Source: Lepus europaeus
Taxonomy: Eukaryota; Chordata; Mammalia; Lagomorpha; Leporidae
NCBI RefSeq assembly: GCF_033115175.1
Contig: NC_084837.1
Span: forward strand, 22,134,266 to 22,198,265
Direction: 5' to 3'
DNA: 64,000 nt
Shown: one piece after another, positions 44,280-55,300 of the stretch
How positions within the stretch are numbered: the stretch's first letter is position 1
Layout: each line of letters opens with the position of its first letter
The notes under the pieces: generated by a model
What the model saw: only the letters and a program-made list of their open reading frames with translations
The model's database searches: none
Told to the model about the DNA's origin: nothing
Translations under genes and position numbers: made by a program

Positions 44280-45103
44280 AGTGGGAAATACACTTTCTAG
44301 ATCATAGTTTTGTTGCTTTAGGGAGGACCTGGTGCCTCTTCCAGTCTGGAGTGGGGTTGATGAAAGTCTTTTTGTGCTTCTCCAAAACTCAGTTGAACCA
44401 GTTCTTTCTTGAGATGGCAAGTTGTCACCAGCAGAAGAAACTGTGACCACCAGGGGGTTTTAATCTATCACTGACCCCTCTGTGTCTGCGTAGCTCTATA
44501 ATTTCTGCCTTCATTGTACGTGTCTTCTGTGAGCTGGCAGGCCTAGGTGTTGAAATGCCTGTTAGCTTGGAGGCATAGGTAGACTGGGTGGGAGAGAAGC
44601 TGCAGCTAAGATACGCCTCTTGGGAACCTCAGGATACCTTTACCCCCTGAAAAAAAAAGACAAAGGTCTCAGAGGAACCCTACCTAGCTCTGCTCCTTCA
44701 TGGAATCTTTTACTGACGTGCGACCCAGATTAATTCTTCAGCATCACGAGGTGACCTCTGTGGGAACATCCCAGCCACAGATGCTGCCGCTACCACCAGT
44801 GCTTCTGACTGGCATCATCTTTGACCAGTCCATTCTGTTACAAGCTCTTAGGTTGTATCCTTTCGTTTCCAAACTCTAATTTTCTGTACCAGAGCAAGTG
44901 AACCTGGGATGAAGCCTCAAATTACTTCAAATGATAATTGTTTTGGCTTTTTATAGCCTAACAAATAACTAGTTTTTTTTTCTAAAAAAATAAAAATAAA
45001 AAGCAAAAGAGCTATAGGCAACCGGGTGCATTCAGCTTGATGTTTGTGTAAGACGTACAAGTGGAGATGTAAAGCAGACCATTGAACCCGTTAGACTACA
45101 GCA
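44280..45103. other. Unassigned repeat-poor sequence
   Basis: No transposon or coding region recognised. Short A-rich runs lie at 44649-44658 and 44983-45002. Confidence 0.5.
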
Positions 45104-45292
45104 GTGGGCCTTCAACCTCAGTGTGTAACTGTGATACACACCTGGACGGCTTGGGCCCCACCTCCAGTGTTTCTGTTGTTTAAAAAAAAAAAAAAAAACT
45201 GGGTGGGGCCTGGGAATTTGCATTCCTAACAAGTTCCCAGGTTATGCTAGCGCTTGGACCACAGCTCCCACTTTAGGAGCCACTGGTCTAGA
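45104..45292. mobile_element. MER5A-like hAT-Charlie MITE
   Basis: The ends CAGTGGGCCTTCAACC and GAGCCACTG are inverted. The interior has GGCTTGGGCCCCACCTCCAG and TGGGTGGGGCCTGGGAATTT, the palindromic plan of MER5A. An A18 run replaces part of the centre. Confidence 0.75.
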
Positions 45293-45546
45293 CAGAGGAT
45301 AATTCTAGGAGTCCAGGAGTCATCAGCAGAAAGATAATATTTAAATCCACGGGGCTAGATGAGATTGCCTGATGAGGCTGTGCAGAGAAACAAGAGGCCC
45401 CAGCCTTGCTTCTAAGGATGGGTGAAGAAAGACCCAGGGAAGTCAGGGAAAGAAAACCTAGAGCAAGGAGTTTCAGAAGACTGCGGAGTGGAGAGTTTCG
45501 GGTCCAGGCTGACTGATCCTGACCAGTGCTGTTTAAAAGCAGAGTA

Positions 45547-45793
45547 CCGATCCTGTCCCGGTTGCCCCTCTTCCAGGCCAGCTCTCTGCTGTGGCCAGGG
45601 AGTGCAGTGGAGGATGGCTCAAGTCCTTGGGCCCTGCACCCCATGGGAGACCAGGAGAAGCACCTGGCTCCTGCCATTGGATCAGCGCGGTGCGCTGGCC
45701 GCAGCGCGCCTACCGCGGCGGCCATTGGAGGGTGAACCAACGGCAAAAGGAAGACCTTTCTCTCTGTCTCTCTCTCTCACTGTCCACTCTGCC

Positions 45794-45826
<33 letters not shown>
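45547..45826 (+). mobile_element. 5'-truncated young CSINE with perfect TSD
   Basis: The duplication AAAAGCAGAGTA lies at 45535-45546 and 45827-45838. The tRNA-like head is missing (it starts at CCGATCCTGTCCCGG), so it was integrated truncated. GC-rich subfamily, with an A-tail of over 30 pure A. Confidence 0.96.
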
Positions 45827-45831
<5 letters not shown>

Positions 45832-45939
45832 CAGAGTAAGAAGAGAGCAGTGAAGTGTCTGTTGATTCCCTGGTGTCAGAAACAAGGGCAAGAGCACCTC
45901 TAGGTCAAGAGCACGTATTCTACGTTTTCTTGCCTAACC

Positions 45940-46075
45940 CTTCAAAAGTCTCACCAGATGGGTATTATTGTCTCCATTTCCTAAGGAGAGAAACTGGCTC
46001 AGATGGATTAGGTAGTTAGGGCAACAGAGGATCCAACGTCTGGATTTCTTCCTGCTAACGTCCTAGAAAATGTAA
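45940..46075 (-). mobile_element. MIR remnant
   Basis: GGTATTATTGTCTCCATTTC, GAGAGAAACTGGCTCAGA and TTAGGTAGTTAGGGCAACAG follow the reversed MIR core. Confidence 0.6.
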
Positions 46076-47394
46076 ATTTGCTGCATCCTCTACATACTGC
46101 TGAAATCTACACGGCAGGCCGCTGGGGCTAAGCCGTGATGTGGGTGTTCTGCTCGTTCCTCCCCGAGGCACCCGGTACCCTGTGGCTGCCCGCTGACCCC
46201 TTCCTGTGATGCCCTCTTTCCTCAGCGTCCCCTGCCTCCCTAGAGAACTCCTCATGCCTCCCGATCTGTTCACTGGTTTCCCACACTCCAGCCAACCTGG
46301 ACCTCATTCCTTCCTGGTAACGGACACTCCTCTGATCCAGTGACACTGGGCTACAGTGGAGACTCGTGGGTGTTTAGCAGAGGTTGAACCACTGTCTTTC
46401 TGAAGGGGAGAAAGCCCTGCTGTGTGATGTCTGGCAGTGTCAAGGCCCCGGTGGCTGACTTCAAGCTAGCAATGCAGTGTGACATTGGTGTTGGGAAGAG
46501 ATGCACACAGTGGACTCTCGGGAGCCACCATGAACCACCTTGGGCCCATTGCTGGAAGGATTTCAAGCATTTTAACCATAGGCAGTGAGAATGTCAGGCC
46601 ATCTACCTGGCCAGTGGGGGAGATGTTAGAAGCAGGGAGGCCTCGTGCAGCCCTTAAACCACATCTCAGAAGCCATCACCTGCTTCCTTAATGTCCTGTC
46701 CATCTCAGGAACAGCGAGGATGACAGTCTCAAAGCTGTCATTCATCTCCCTGAAGGGTTCCAGAATATTCTTTTCTAAGGATTACAGACTTGTTACAGAC
46801 TTTGGTGTCAGCACAGATTTATGATAGCTGTAGCAGGAATGAGAATTTGGGTATGGAAAAAGCCTTGCTGTTTCTTGATGGGATACTTATGGTGGATACT
46901 AGACCTATGTCTGTCTTACACGTGTGTGTGTATGTGTGTGCACGTGCGTGTGTCTTGCAAGTAGGTACAGATTGAGAACAAACTCTTTTAGGCTCAAGGT
47001 TATTTTTTCAATTTGGTAGTCTGACAAAAAAGTACCTTTCACTGCTTCTTAGGCAGCTGTCCCCATGGCCAGGTCTTAATCCTTAAGGGCAATTAGAAGG
47101 ACAGTCCCACTGGCCAAAGAGGCTTCTGGAAAGGATTTAACTGTAGGCTGCAGTTAACTTTACACCAGCCACCCAATGCAGTGCTTACCTTTCTAGACAG
47201 ATCCTCACTTTAAAGCCCAGACACACATGTCCACAGGTTGCTTGTAGGATAATACTTGAAGGTCACACACTTTCGTCCAGTGCTCGCAGGTGCAAATTTG
47301 CTCACACTTGCATGCATGCAAATGTGTTAAAATAGCACTGATATTTATAATAACACTTTGCAATTGCACACTGCCTTTCATCTGTAGATCTCAG
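46076..47394. other. Repeat-poor stretch
   Basis: No transposon recognised. Several open frames of 60-72 codons overlap on both strands, with no splice context that convinces me. A (TG)-rich stretch lies at 46920-46956. Confidence 0.5.
46920..46956. repeat. (TG)n-rich stretch
   Basis: Imperfect GTGTGT/GCACGTGCGTG alternation. Confidence 0.85.
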
Positions 47395-47555
47395 GCAACT
47401 TTGCAAGCGTTCATTACTTCTCCCCACATTCCTCTGAGGAAGGTAAATATTATTATCCTCCTCTTTACAGATGAAGCAATTGAGTCAGATAAGTGATTTG
47501 CCTGCAGCTAGTGGGGGAGTGTAGGTGGAAGGCTGGCATTACAAGCTCAGAGTTC
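47395..47555 (-). mobile_element. MIR remnant
   Basis: ATTATTATCCTCCTCTTTAC, AGATGAAGCAATTGAGTCAG and AAGTGATTTGCCTGCAGC follow the reversed MIR core closely. Confidence 0.7.
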
Positions 47556-47669
47556 CTAGAGATGTGCAGTAGGAAGAGCCCCAGCAGCTAGAACGTGGAT
47601 GGCCCTGTGGCCCCTCACACACAAGGCTGTGCTAGGGGTCACTTTTTCCTGTTAACTCTCTCATCGTGA

Positions 47670-47905
47670 CATTAACAGCTACCACTTACTAAAACCTACT
47701 CTATATGGGGTGCTTTCCATGTGTACACTGTTACCTTTCCTGATAGGGACACTAGAATTATCCCCATGGTGTACACACAGGGGACTGAAATTGACGGAGA
47801 TGACATATCTGGTCCAAGATCAGTTGGCTGATGAGTGCCTGGGCTGGAATTCAAACCCAGATGTGTTTGCCTCCCAAGGCCGTGTTCTTTTCCCCAGCAC
47901 ATACC
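47670..47905 (-). mobile_element. MIR, longer copy
   Basis: Runs from ATATGGGGTGCTTTCC through GAATTATCCCCATGG and TCTGGTCCAAGATCAGTTGG to GGGCTGGAATTCAAACCCAG, nearly the whole element in reverse. A second MIR lies just upstream. Confidence 0.72.
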
Positions 47906-48061
47906 TCAGGCAGGTAGGCAGCTTCTCCTCCTTCTGAGTCTCTTCCTGGCATCTACAAGCTCTTATTTGTCCTAGCTGTCTACCCTTAGTTTCTTAGCTT
48001 TTGACCAGATTTAGAGATTGATACTTAAAACATGTCTGATCTGAACAAATTCATTATTATA

Positions 48062-49105
48062 AAAAAATTTTTTTTGTTTTATTTGAAAGGGAGAGAGATA
48101 GAAATCTCCCATTAACTGGTTCACTCCCTAAATGCCCAGAACAGCCACAGGCTGTTCCAGGCCAGAAATGGGAGTTGGGAACTCAGGCCAGGTGTCCCAT
48201 GTGGGTGACAGGGACACAAGTACTTGAGGCATTGCTTGCCACCTTTCAAGGATGCACGTTAGCAGACAGCTGATACAGGGAGCAAAGCCCAAACTCAGAC
48301 CCAAGTACTCCAATATAGGATGCAGGTGTCCCAGACAAGATCTTTTTTTTTTAACTTTTATTTAATAAATATAAATTTTGAAAGTACAACTTTTGGATTA
48401 TAGCAGATTTTTTCCCTATAACCTCCCTCCCACCCACAAACCATCCCATCTCCCACTGCCTCTCCCATCCCATTCTTCATCATGATTCATTTTAAACTAT
48501 ATATAGAAGATCAACTTACTGTATACTAAGATTTCAAGTTTGCACCCACACAGATACACAAAGTATAAAGTACTGTTTGAGTACAAAGTTTTACCATTAA
48601 TTTACATAGTACAACACATTAAGGACAGAGATCCTACATGGGGAGCAAGTGCACAGTGACTCCTGTTGTTGATTTAACAATTGACACTCTTATTTATGAC
48701 GTCAGTAATCACCTGAGGCTCTTGTCATGAGCTGCCAAGGCTATGGAAGCCTTGAGTTCACAAACTCCGACCTTATTTAGACAAGGCCACAGCCAAAGTG
48801 GAAGTTCTCTCCTCCCTTCAGAGAAAGGTACCTCCTTCTTTGATGGCCCGTTCTTTCCACTGGGATCTCACCACTCACAGAGGTCTTTCATTTAGGTCTG
48901 GTTTTTTTGTTTGTTTGTTTGTTTGTTTTTTGCCACAGTGTCTTGACTTTCCATGCCTGCGAAACTCTCATGGGCTTTTTAGCCAGATCCGAATGCCTTA
49001 AGGGCTGATTCTGAGGCCAGAGTGCTGTTTAGGGCATCTGCTATCCTATGAGTCTGCTGTGTATCCCCCAGACAAGATCTTACCTGTGAGGCCGAACACC
49101 TGCCC
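48062..49105 (-). mobile_element. CSINE split by an L1 insertion
   Basis: The left part (48062-48344) runs from the reversed tail to GGTGTCCCAGACAAGATCTT. The head continues after the L1 (49082-49105, CCTGTGAGGCCGAACACCTG). Confidence 0.88.
48345..49066 (-). mobile_element. 5'-truncated L1 (722 bp), perfect TSD
   Basis: The 15-bp duplication CCCAGACAAGATCTT lies at 48330-48344 and 49067-49081. Reversed poly(A) at the left, then the L1 3' UTR with the TAAGGACAGAGATCC and GAAGTTCTCTCCTCCCTTC blocks. It inserted into the CSINE. Confidence 0.95.
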
Positions 49106-50596
49106 ATGCCCACACACATTCTGAGCATAGGAAAGGGAAACCACTAAGGAAAGAAGCTTGTATGTAACAAGTCAGGAGAGATCTTGAATTGCAGTGATTT
49201 TTTTTTTTTCTTTTTTGCTTTATTTAGTGAGTGTATCAACTTGGCATTCTTTAAACAGAAACAGCTGCAAAGACAGAATATAATTTCTCCAAGGCTAGGA
49301 ATATCTCCAGCTACATTGTCAAGAGGTGTCGAGGAAAGAGGTAGAGGCCATAGAGAAGAGTGCAAGATGAACTGAATTTCCCTCCAGTCTTCAGACTCCT
49401 CAGAGTTATGCTGCTTGCAGGAGCTGAGCCAAACCCTGAGAGTTCATAACTCAGCTAAAGGTCAAAATGGTGTGTCTAATGGACTGGGGTAGCCTTGCAA
49501 TCTATGGAGTTCTAGAATGTTGCTGGAAAGGTCTGAAAGCCTTTGGAATTGCTGATGTGGGGAGGAGCTGAGCAAATGGCACAGAGGCATATCAGCCTGC
49601 AGGGGGTGGACTGGGTCGGCCTCTGCAGTGCCTCCTGGAGGCAGGATTCACAGGCCCAGCCTCAGGCCACCACTGCCTGCTGAGGGGTTGGGGGAATAGG
49701 TGCAGGAAAGGGCTTCCAAGATTCAGTCCATCAAACCAAAGCAGATAGAATCTGCACCCTCTGGAATTAAACTGCACAGTTGGCTTTACAGGTTGAATCA
49801 TTTTGTAGGCAAGATAAGAAAAATTAAGTGTTAATTACAGCTCATTGGAAACTGCATTTTTCTTGGAGAAGTGAGAACTGGCTTATAAAAATCAGTGCTT
49901 CTGCAGGAATCTGAACACAGCTGATCTGTTTTGTTTGAATTCTTTTATAATTACTTTCATTTTAATCCCAGTACCCACTCCCAGCCGGCCCCTCTTCTTA
50001 CACAATCCATGTGCGGTTTCTTCCATGTTGTTGCCATATGCCTGTGAGCCAAACTTCAACAAAATGATTGATTACAGACAGGTTCCCTTGGTCTGATTCA
50101 GGGTCCACACACCTGTCATGTATGTGCCCATCTGCACACACACCCTTGTGCAAACAGGCATGGAAACAGAGCAGCCGGAGAAGGTATGTCCTGTGTGACC
50201 AAGGAGTCATCTTTTGTTTGTGAAAGGATGGCTGACCATGTTGTTTCCAAGGGACTGAGGGCCTCCTAGGATGTAGGCCTTTCAGTGCCAAAACCCAGAG
50301 AGCCCCAGGCAAGCTGACCTTAGTTGGTCACCCTCATTTATGAGGGTTTTAAAGTCAAAGAGATCCAACCCAGGCTTTTATGACGTCAGACTGAAACCTG
50401 CCAAACTGTGCATAGACACTTGTCCGAAACGCCAGTGTGAGCTCACCTGCCAGCCATCCCATGGAATGAACTAGCTCACCACAATTTCCAAAAGTAGCCA
50501 TATGTGCTGGCTAGCCTTGAGGAGGACCCCAACATTCAATCAACCACAAAACAAGGCGTCTGATTGGTGTGTTTGGTGTTGAGTATGAAAGAAAGA
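49106..50596. other. Longest repeat-free stretch
   Basis: About 1.5 kb without any repeat I recognise. No ORF is persuasive. 49790-49930 holds AGATAAGA and a TTAATTACAGCTCATTGG block of a kind common in conserved non-coding DNA, which I cannot test here. Confidence 0.5.
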
Positions 50597-50938
50597 GGGG
50601 CCGGCGCCGTGGCTGACTTGGCTAATCCTCTGCCTGCGGCGCCCACATCTCATATGGGCACTGGGTTCTAGTCCTAGCTGCTCCTCTTCCAGTCCAGCTC
50701 TCTGCTGTGGCCCAGGAGGGCAGTGAAGGATGGCCTGAGTGCTTGGGCCCCTGCACCTGCATGGGAGACCAGGAAGAAGCACCTGGCTCCTGGCTTCAGC
50801 TCGGCGCAGCGCCGGCCGTAGCGGCCATTTGGGGAGTGAATCAACGGAAGGAAGACCTTTCTCTCTGTCTCTCTCTCACTGTCTAACTCTGTCAAATAAA
50901 TAAATTAATTAATAAATAAATAAATTAATTAAATAAAC
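50597..50938 (+). mobile_element. CSINE
   Basis: Head GGGGCCGGCGCCGTGG. The tail has an unusually long AATTAATTAATAAATAAAT series. It belongs to the same subtype as the copies at 7046 and 53406. Confidence 0.95.
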
Positions 50939-51911
50939 AGAAAACTGCCACCATGTTCCTTTGGTACGTGGAACACGTTACGTGGAGGGACTGTAGTGGT
51001 GATGGCTGGCGGTGCGACACAGCCTCCACCTGCTTTGAATGAACACAAGGATCTTTGGGGAGGCCCGGAGTCCAGTGGGGAGCGGCCGGATCGGGCGATG
51101 TGCTCCCATACCCGTGCTTAACCTCGTAATCATGAAAGAGCAGGAACCTCTCCTTGTAATCCTCTCCTATAGGGAGTGCTGGCATATTTGGACTGCTTCA
51201 CATTCCTTCTGGCCTTCTCTTGAGAACATACTACATTTTAAAACTTGTTGGTTTCTTTCATGTTTTATTTGACCCTATGTAATTGCATTCCTGAAGGACT
51301 AACAGGCCCCCCTGGTGATTTACGCCCTGTATTAAATGTCAGTTTTGAAGAGACCCAGTTAACAGTTTGGTTTAACCTCCTGCCTTCCCTCTCTCTATTA
51401 GCTCAAAGCCGAATGTGAGCCCAGCTGTACCGGCTGGGAGGGAGGGATGAAAAGATAAAGAGTGATTTGAAGCAGCAGCAGCCGCCGCAGCCGCAGCAGC
51501 ACGGAGACCCTTGCTCTTCCTACGCTTCTCCCCCGGGCAGCCAGTCCCCAGACTGCGAAGACTAGGCTTTGCTGAAGGCGGTTGGTGCCATTCCCTTCTG
51601 TCCTGGTCTGGTGGTGAAGATGGCGACTCCGAACCACCTGCTGGACTGCCAGGGCCTCTGTTGCATTTGCCACCCACTGCTTCAGCCCCAGGGATGCCAA
51701 CAGTTGCTGTCAGCCATGCTTCTACCCCACCCATGCAGGTCCCAGTGAGTAGTGGGTTTAATGAAATTGTAGGGGGGTGGATTATTGTTTAGTAGTCTAT
51801 TTAATTTAATTTTGTTCCATTTTATTCACCTAATCAGCTGCTGTAGTGTCATTAGTTAGAATATTTCATTTGCTTTGAGATTAATTTAAACTATATTTAA
51901 TGACTGTGTTT
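50939..51911. other. Repeat-poor stretch with a GC-rich segment
   Basis: No transposon recognised. It contains the splice-flanked GC-rich segment at 51402-51743. Confidence 0.5.
51402..51743 (+). other. Candidate exon (possibly 5' UTR or non-coding)
   Basis: Preceded by a strong acceptor (CTTCCCTCTCTCTATTAG ending 51401) and followed by GTGAGT at 51744. It includes a GCAGCAGCAGCCGCCGCAGC run. One frame is open from about 51464 through the donor, but in-frame stops lie upstream, so the segment is not open throughout. ATGG in good context lies at 51619. No product recognised; it may also be a retrocopy fragment. Confidence 0.25.
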
Positions 51912-52190
51912 CAGATTTATTTACTTATTCATTTGAAAGGCAGAGTGACAGATTTTCCATCCTCTGGTTCACTGCCTAAATGCCCTCAACAGCCAGATCT
52001 GATCCAGGCCAAAGCCAAGAGCCTAGCACTCTGTCTGGGTCTCCCGTGTGGGTGGTAGGGGTCCAAGCACTTGTATCATCTTTTGCTACCTACCCAGGCA
52101 CATTAGCAGGGAGCTGGATTGAAAGCTAAGTAGCTGGAACTTGAACGAGTGTTCTCATATGGGATGCTGATGTTGCAAAAGGCACATTAA
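51912..52190 (-). mobile_element. CSINE, old copy, head degraded
   Basis: The reversed tail CAGATTTATTTACTTATTC leads to TGGGATGCTGATGTTGC, then sequence drifts off before the usual head end. Confidence 0.85.
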
Positions 52191-52202
52191 CAACTTTGTT
52201 TA

Positions 52203-52518
52203 AAAAAAAATAAAAAGATTTATTTGAAAGACAAAGTTCTACACCGAGAGAGGGAGAGGGAGAGGGAGAGGGAGACAGAGATGGAAGAGATCTTCCATCT
52301 GCTGGTTCACTCCCCAAATGGCCGCAATGGCCAGAGCTGGGCGGGCCTGAAGCCAAGAGCCGCCTCTAGATCTCCCACTTGTATGCAGGGGCCCTAGGAT
52401 TTGGGCCATGCTCTACAGGGAGCTGGATCCAAAGTAGAGCAGCCAGGACTCAAACTGGTGCTCATACGGGATGCTGGCATTGCAGCCGACTTTACCCCCT
52501 ATGCCACAACACCAGCCT
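52203..52518 (-). mobile_element. CSINE with (GGGAGA)n tract
   Basis: The tail AAAGATTTATTTGAAAGAC and a purine tract of GAGGGAGAGGGAGAGG units (about 52246-52276) identify it. The head ends near CAACACCAGCCTC. Confidence 0.92.
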
Positions 52519-53393
52519 CCCCACATTAGCTACTTTCATATCACCTATTATGAACTTATTATTGGAAGAACCTTTAAATAAATCTGAATGTAATGGCGTA
52601 TTCCCCAGGACTCTGTGTGTGTGTGTGTGTGTTTAAAATCTAGAAATAAATATATCCTGTGTGATACCCTGAAAGGTAACTTAAGTAATCATCATTGCTT
52701 TCAGAGGTCCATTTTTTAAAAAACAGGAGAAAAGAAATTTCATGTTACAAATGGTTGCTGTGTTTGTGCACACACTGAGTCACTCCCGGCTCTGCCTCAC
52801 TATTCTCACTCTCCCAGCTTTCCTTCAGTGGACGGGGGAGAGAATGAAGTAGGAAATATGGACAGTTGCGCTCCGTTCTCTGCCGAGGTGAAGTACAGCC
52901 TGTTGTCATCATGTCACCTCCTGGGCCTTTGGCATCAACTCCTACTCTGAGGCCACTGACAAGTGTTAGCTAAGCCACTTCACCCGGAACTCTGTGTCTC
53001 CAGGGAGAAGAAGTCGCACTGTCTTAGGAGATGAGAAAGTTGGGCACATTATGCGTGTATTTCCTGAGTTATGGAAGGTGGCTTATAAAACTGATACAGC
53101 TATAGAGCAGTCAGGGCAGCAACACAGTGCGGACAGAAGAAAGACCGTGTCCGGAAAATGATGTCCAGGGAAGACACTGGCCAGCCAGAGCAAAACACGA
53201 TCCTGTCACCACCTCCACTGCAACTGACAGCAACTGTGAGACAGGAATTAAAGAACGCACTTGCCCAGTGCTCTTACTGTCGGAAATCCACCCACAGTGC
53301 ACGATCTAGACCTGTGGTTCCCATTTCCAACTGATTGGTGGTTGGTATTGGCCACAGCCTGCAGAGATAAGGCCTTGTCTCTTAGAACTGGTG
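52519..53393. other. Repeat-poor stretch
   Basis: No transposon recognised. A (GT) run lies at 52613-52632. Open frames around 53.1-53.3 kb overlap on both strands (about 60 codons each) and are unconvincing. Confidence 0.5.
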
Positions 53394-53405
53394 AAAGAAA
53401 AACTG

Positions 53406-53744
53406 GGGGCCAGCGCCCTGGCTGACTTGGTTAATCCTCTGCCTGCAGCGCCCACATCCCATATGGGCACTGGGTTCTAGTCCTGGCTGCTCCTCTTCCA
53501 GTCCAGCTCTCTGCTGTGGCCTGGGAGGGCAGTGGAGGATGGCCCAAGTGCTTGGGCCCCTGCACCCGCATGGGAGACCAGAAAGAAGCACCTAGCTCCT
53601 GGCTTCGGGCCGGCGCAGCGCTGGCCATAGTGGCCATTTGGGGAGTGAATCAACGGAAGGAAGACCTTTCTCTCTGTCTCTCTCTCTGTCTCTCTCTCTC
53701 TCACTGTCTGTTAACTACCTGTCAAAATTAAAAAAAAAAAAAGA
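53406..53744 (+). mobile_element. CSINE with TSD
   Basis: AAAGAAAAACTGG (53394-53406) against AAAGAAAAAATGG (53745-53757) is the duplication, with one mismatch. Confidence 0.94.
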
Positions 53745-54029
53745 AAAGAAAAAATGGACGTTCATCTTTCTTTCACAAACGTGGATCTCCAATAGGTAGC
53801 AGTTACAGTGGTAGCATTTACCACTTAGTGCCTTGCCATGATTACTGTTATTTTTATTTCCACTTGTTATCATACCTCTGATGACTATGTTGTAACACTT
53901 TGAATAGTAAAATACCTGTGGGGGACAAGTTTGAAGGGTCTTCATAAATTTGTGGAAAATGCATGTTATGAAAAAACTGCATGGATTTCACAATTATTTT
54001 GGCTCAAAGCAAAATTACCTTTTTAAAAT

Positions 54030-54653
54030 ATATGTATTTTTCAGTTTTATTAATTTACTTATTTGAAAGGCATGATGGGGCTGATGTTGTGGCCTAACAA
54101 GTTAAGTGCCTGTGTTGCCGGCACTTGGCTGGCTCTGCTTCCAATCCACTGCCTGCTGACATGCCTGGGAAAAGCAGCAGCACCCTCATGGGAGACCCGG
54201 AAAAAGCTCTTGGCTCCTGGCTTCGGCCTGGCACAGCCCCTGCCGTTGTGGCCATCTGGGGAGTGAACCAGCGAATGGAAAATCTCTCTCTCTCTTTTTC
54301 TCTCTGTCTCTCCTCCTCTCTCTTAAACTCTGCCTTTCAAATAAATAAAAGACGAATCTTAAAAAAAAATAATAATAAAAATAAAATAAAGGCAGAATGA
54401 TAGAGAAGAGACAGAGATCTTCCATCCTCTGCAACAGCCAAAGTTGGGCCAAGCCAAGCCAGGAGTCAGGTACTCCATCCAGGTCTCCCCTGTAGGAGCA
54501 GGAAGTCAAGTACTTGGACCATTATTTGTGCCTCCCGAGTGCATTAGCAGGAAGCTGGACTGGAAGTAGAAGAAGGAGTTGATCACAAGCACTCGATATG
54601 GGATGTGGGCATCCCAAGCCACTGCTTAACCTGCTGTGACACAGTGGCCACCC
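54030..54653 (-). mobile_element. CSINE inside the MITE, itself interrupted
   Basis: The reversed tail TAATTTACTTATTTGAAAGG is at 54049-54070. The body resumes at 54388 (AAAGGCAGAATGATAG) and ends at the head near 54653. Confidence 0.9.
54077..54387 (+). mobile_element. CSINE, innermost of the stack
   Basis: AAAGGCATGAT on the left and AAAGGCAGAATGAT on the right show it inserted into the other SINE. Head GGGGCTGATGTTGTGG. Confidence 0.92.
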
Positions 54654-54706
54654 TATAAAATCATTTTTTAATTCCATTTTTCACAAGCATTTTTGAGGTA
54701 GCCTTA

Positions 54707-55089
54707 AATATTATGATAACTGTATTTCATGATGCTATAGAAAGCATAGGACAATGGTCTCATTCTTTTATTTGAATCACATCGACATAGAAAAAGACTA
54801 TGATAGTCTTCCTTGTTATCATGTGTACTCACAAAAAAAAAGTCTGTCTGGAACCAGACACACTGCTTTACATGATATTCAAGTTTTTTTGTTTTTGTTT
54901 TTTCCAGAAAAACAGTCATGGACATGTTATAAATGTGTGCTGGAAGCACCCAGTCCTTGGGAACCTCAGAGAGCCCATGTACAGTGCCACTCATTCCCAG
55001 ATCCTCTTTGCAACACTCTGACCTCAAAAATGACATTCTAATTAGGACCATGCACAGCTCCCTGCCAGCCTTCAGCAGGCACGGAACTA
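54707..55089. other. Unassigned sequence
   Basis: No repeat recognised. A minus-strand frame of 181 codons spans 54704-55249, with no domain I recognise and with the MIR-like sequence at its upstream end; probably chance. Confidence 0.4.
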
Positions 55090-55300
55090 CCCAAGTAACT
55101 ACAATTGAGATTGCAATGTGGAGTTGTTGAGATCTGGGCTCAAATCCTGTCTCCCCCACTGACCTATCCGTGGCCAGGTAACTGAACCCTCTTTGCCTCA
55201 CTTGTCTTCTAGTGAAAATGGAGCAAAGGTAGGAATGACAACTCACCAAGTTGTAGGGATTAAATGAGATACTGTATGGTAAGACATGAAGTGAGTGTAT
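55090..55300 (+). mobile_element. MIR
   Basis: TGAGATCTGGGCTCAAATCC, TCCGTGGCCAGGTAACTGAA, CCCTCTTTGCCTCACTTG and GGGATTAAATGAGATACTG follow MIR in order. Confidence 0.75.

Larger units (their letters stand above)
53933..54706. mobile_element. Mariner-type MITE split by two SINEs
   Basis: The left end GGGTCTTCATAAATTTGTGG and the CATGGATTTCACAATTATTT interior are at 53937-54010. The right end CATTTTTCACAAGCATTTTTG is at 54677-54703. Everything between is a nested SINE pair. Confidence 0.6.

Noticed and set aside
54704..55249. 181-codon minus-strand frame, the longest outside low-complexity DNA in the right half
   Set aside because: It overlaps MIR-like sequence, overlaps several plus-strand frames, and has no recognisable domain or codon regularity.
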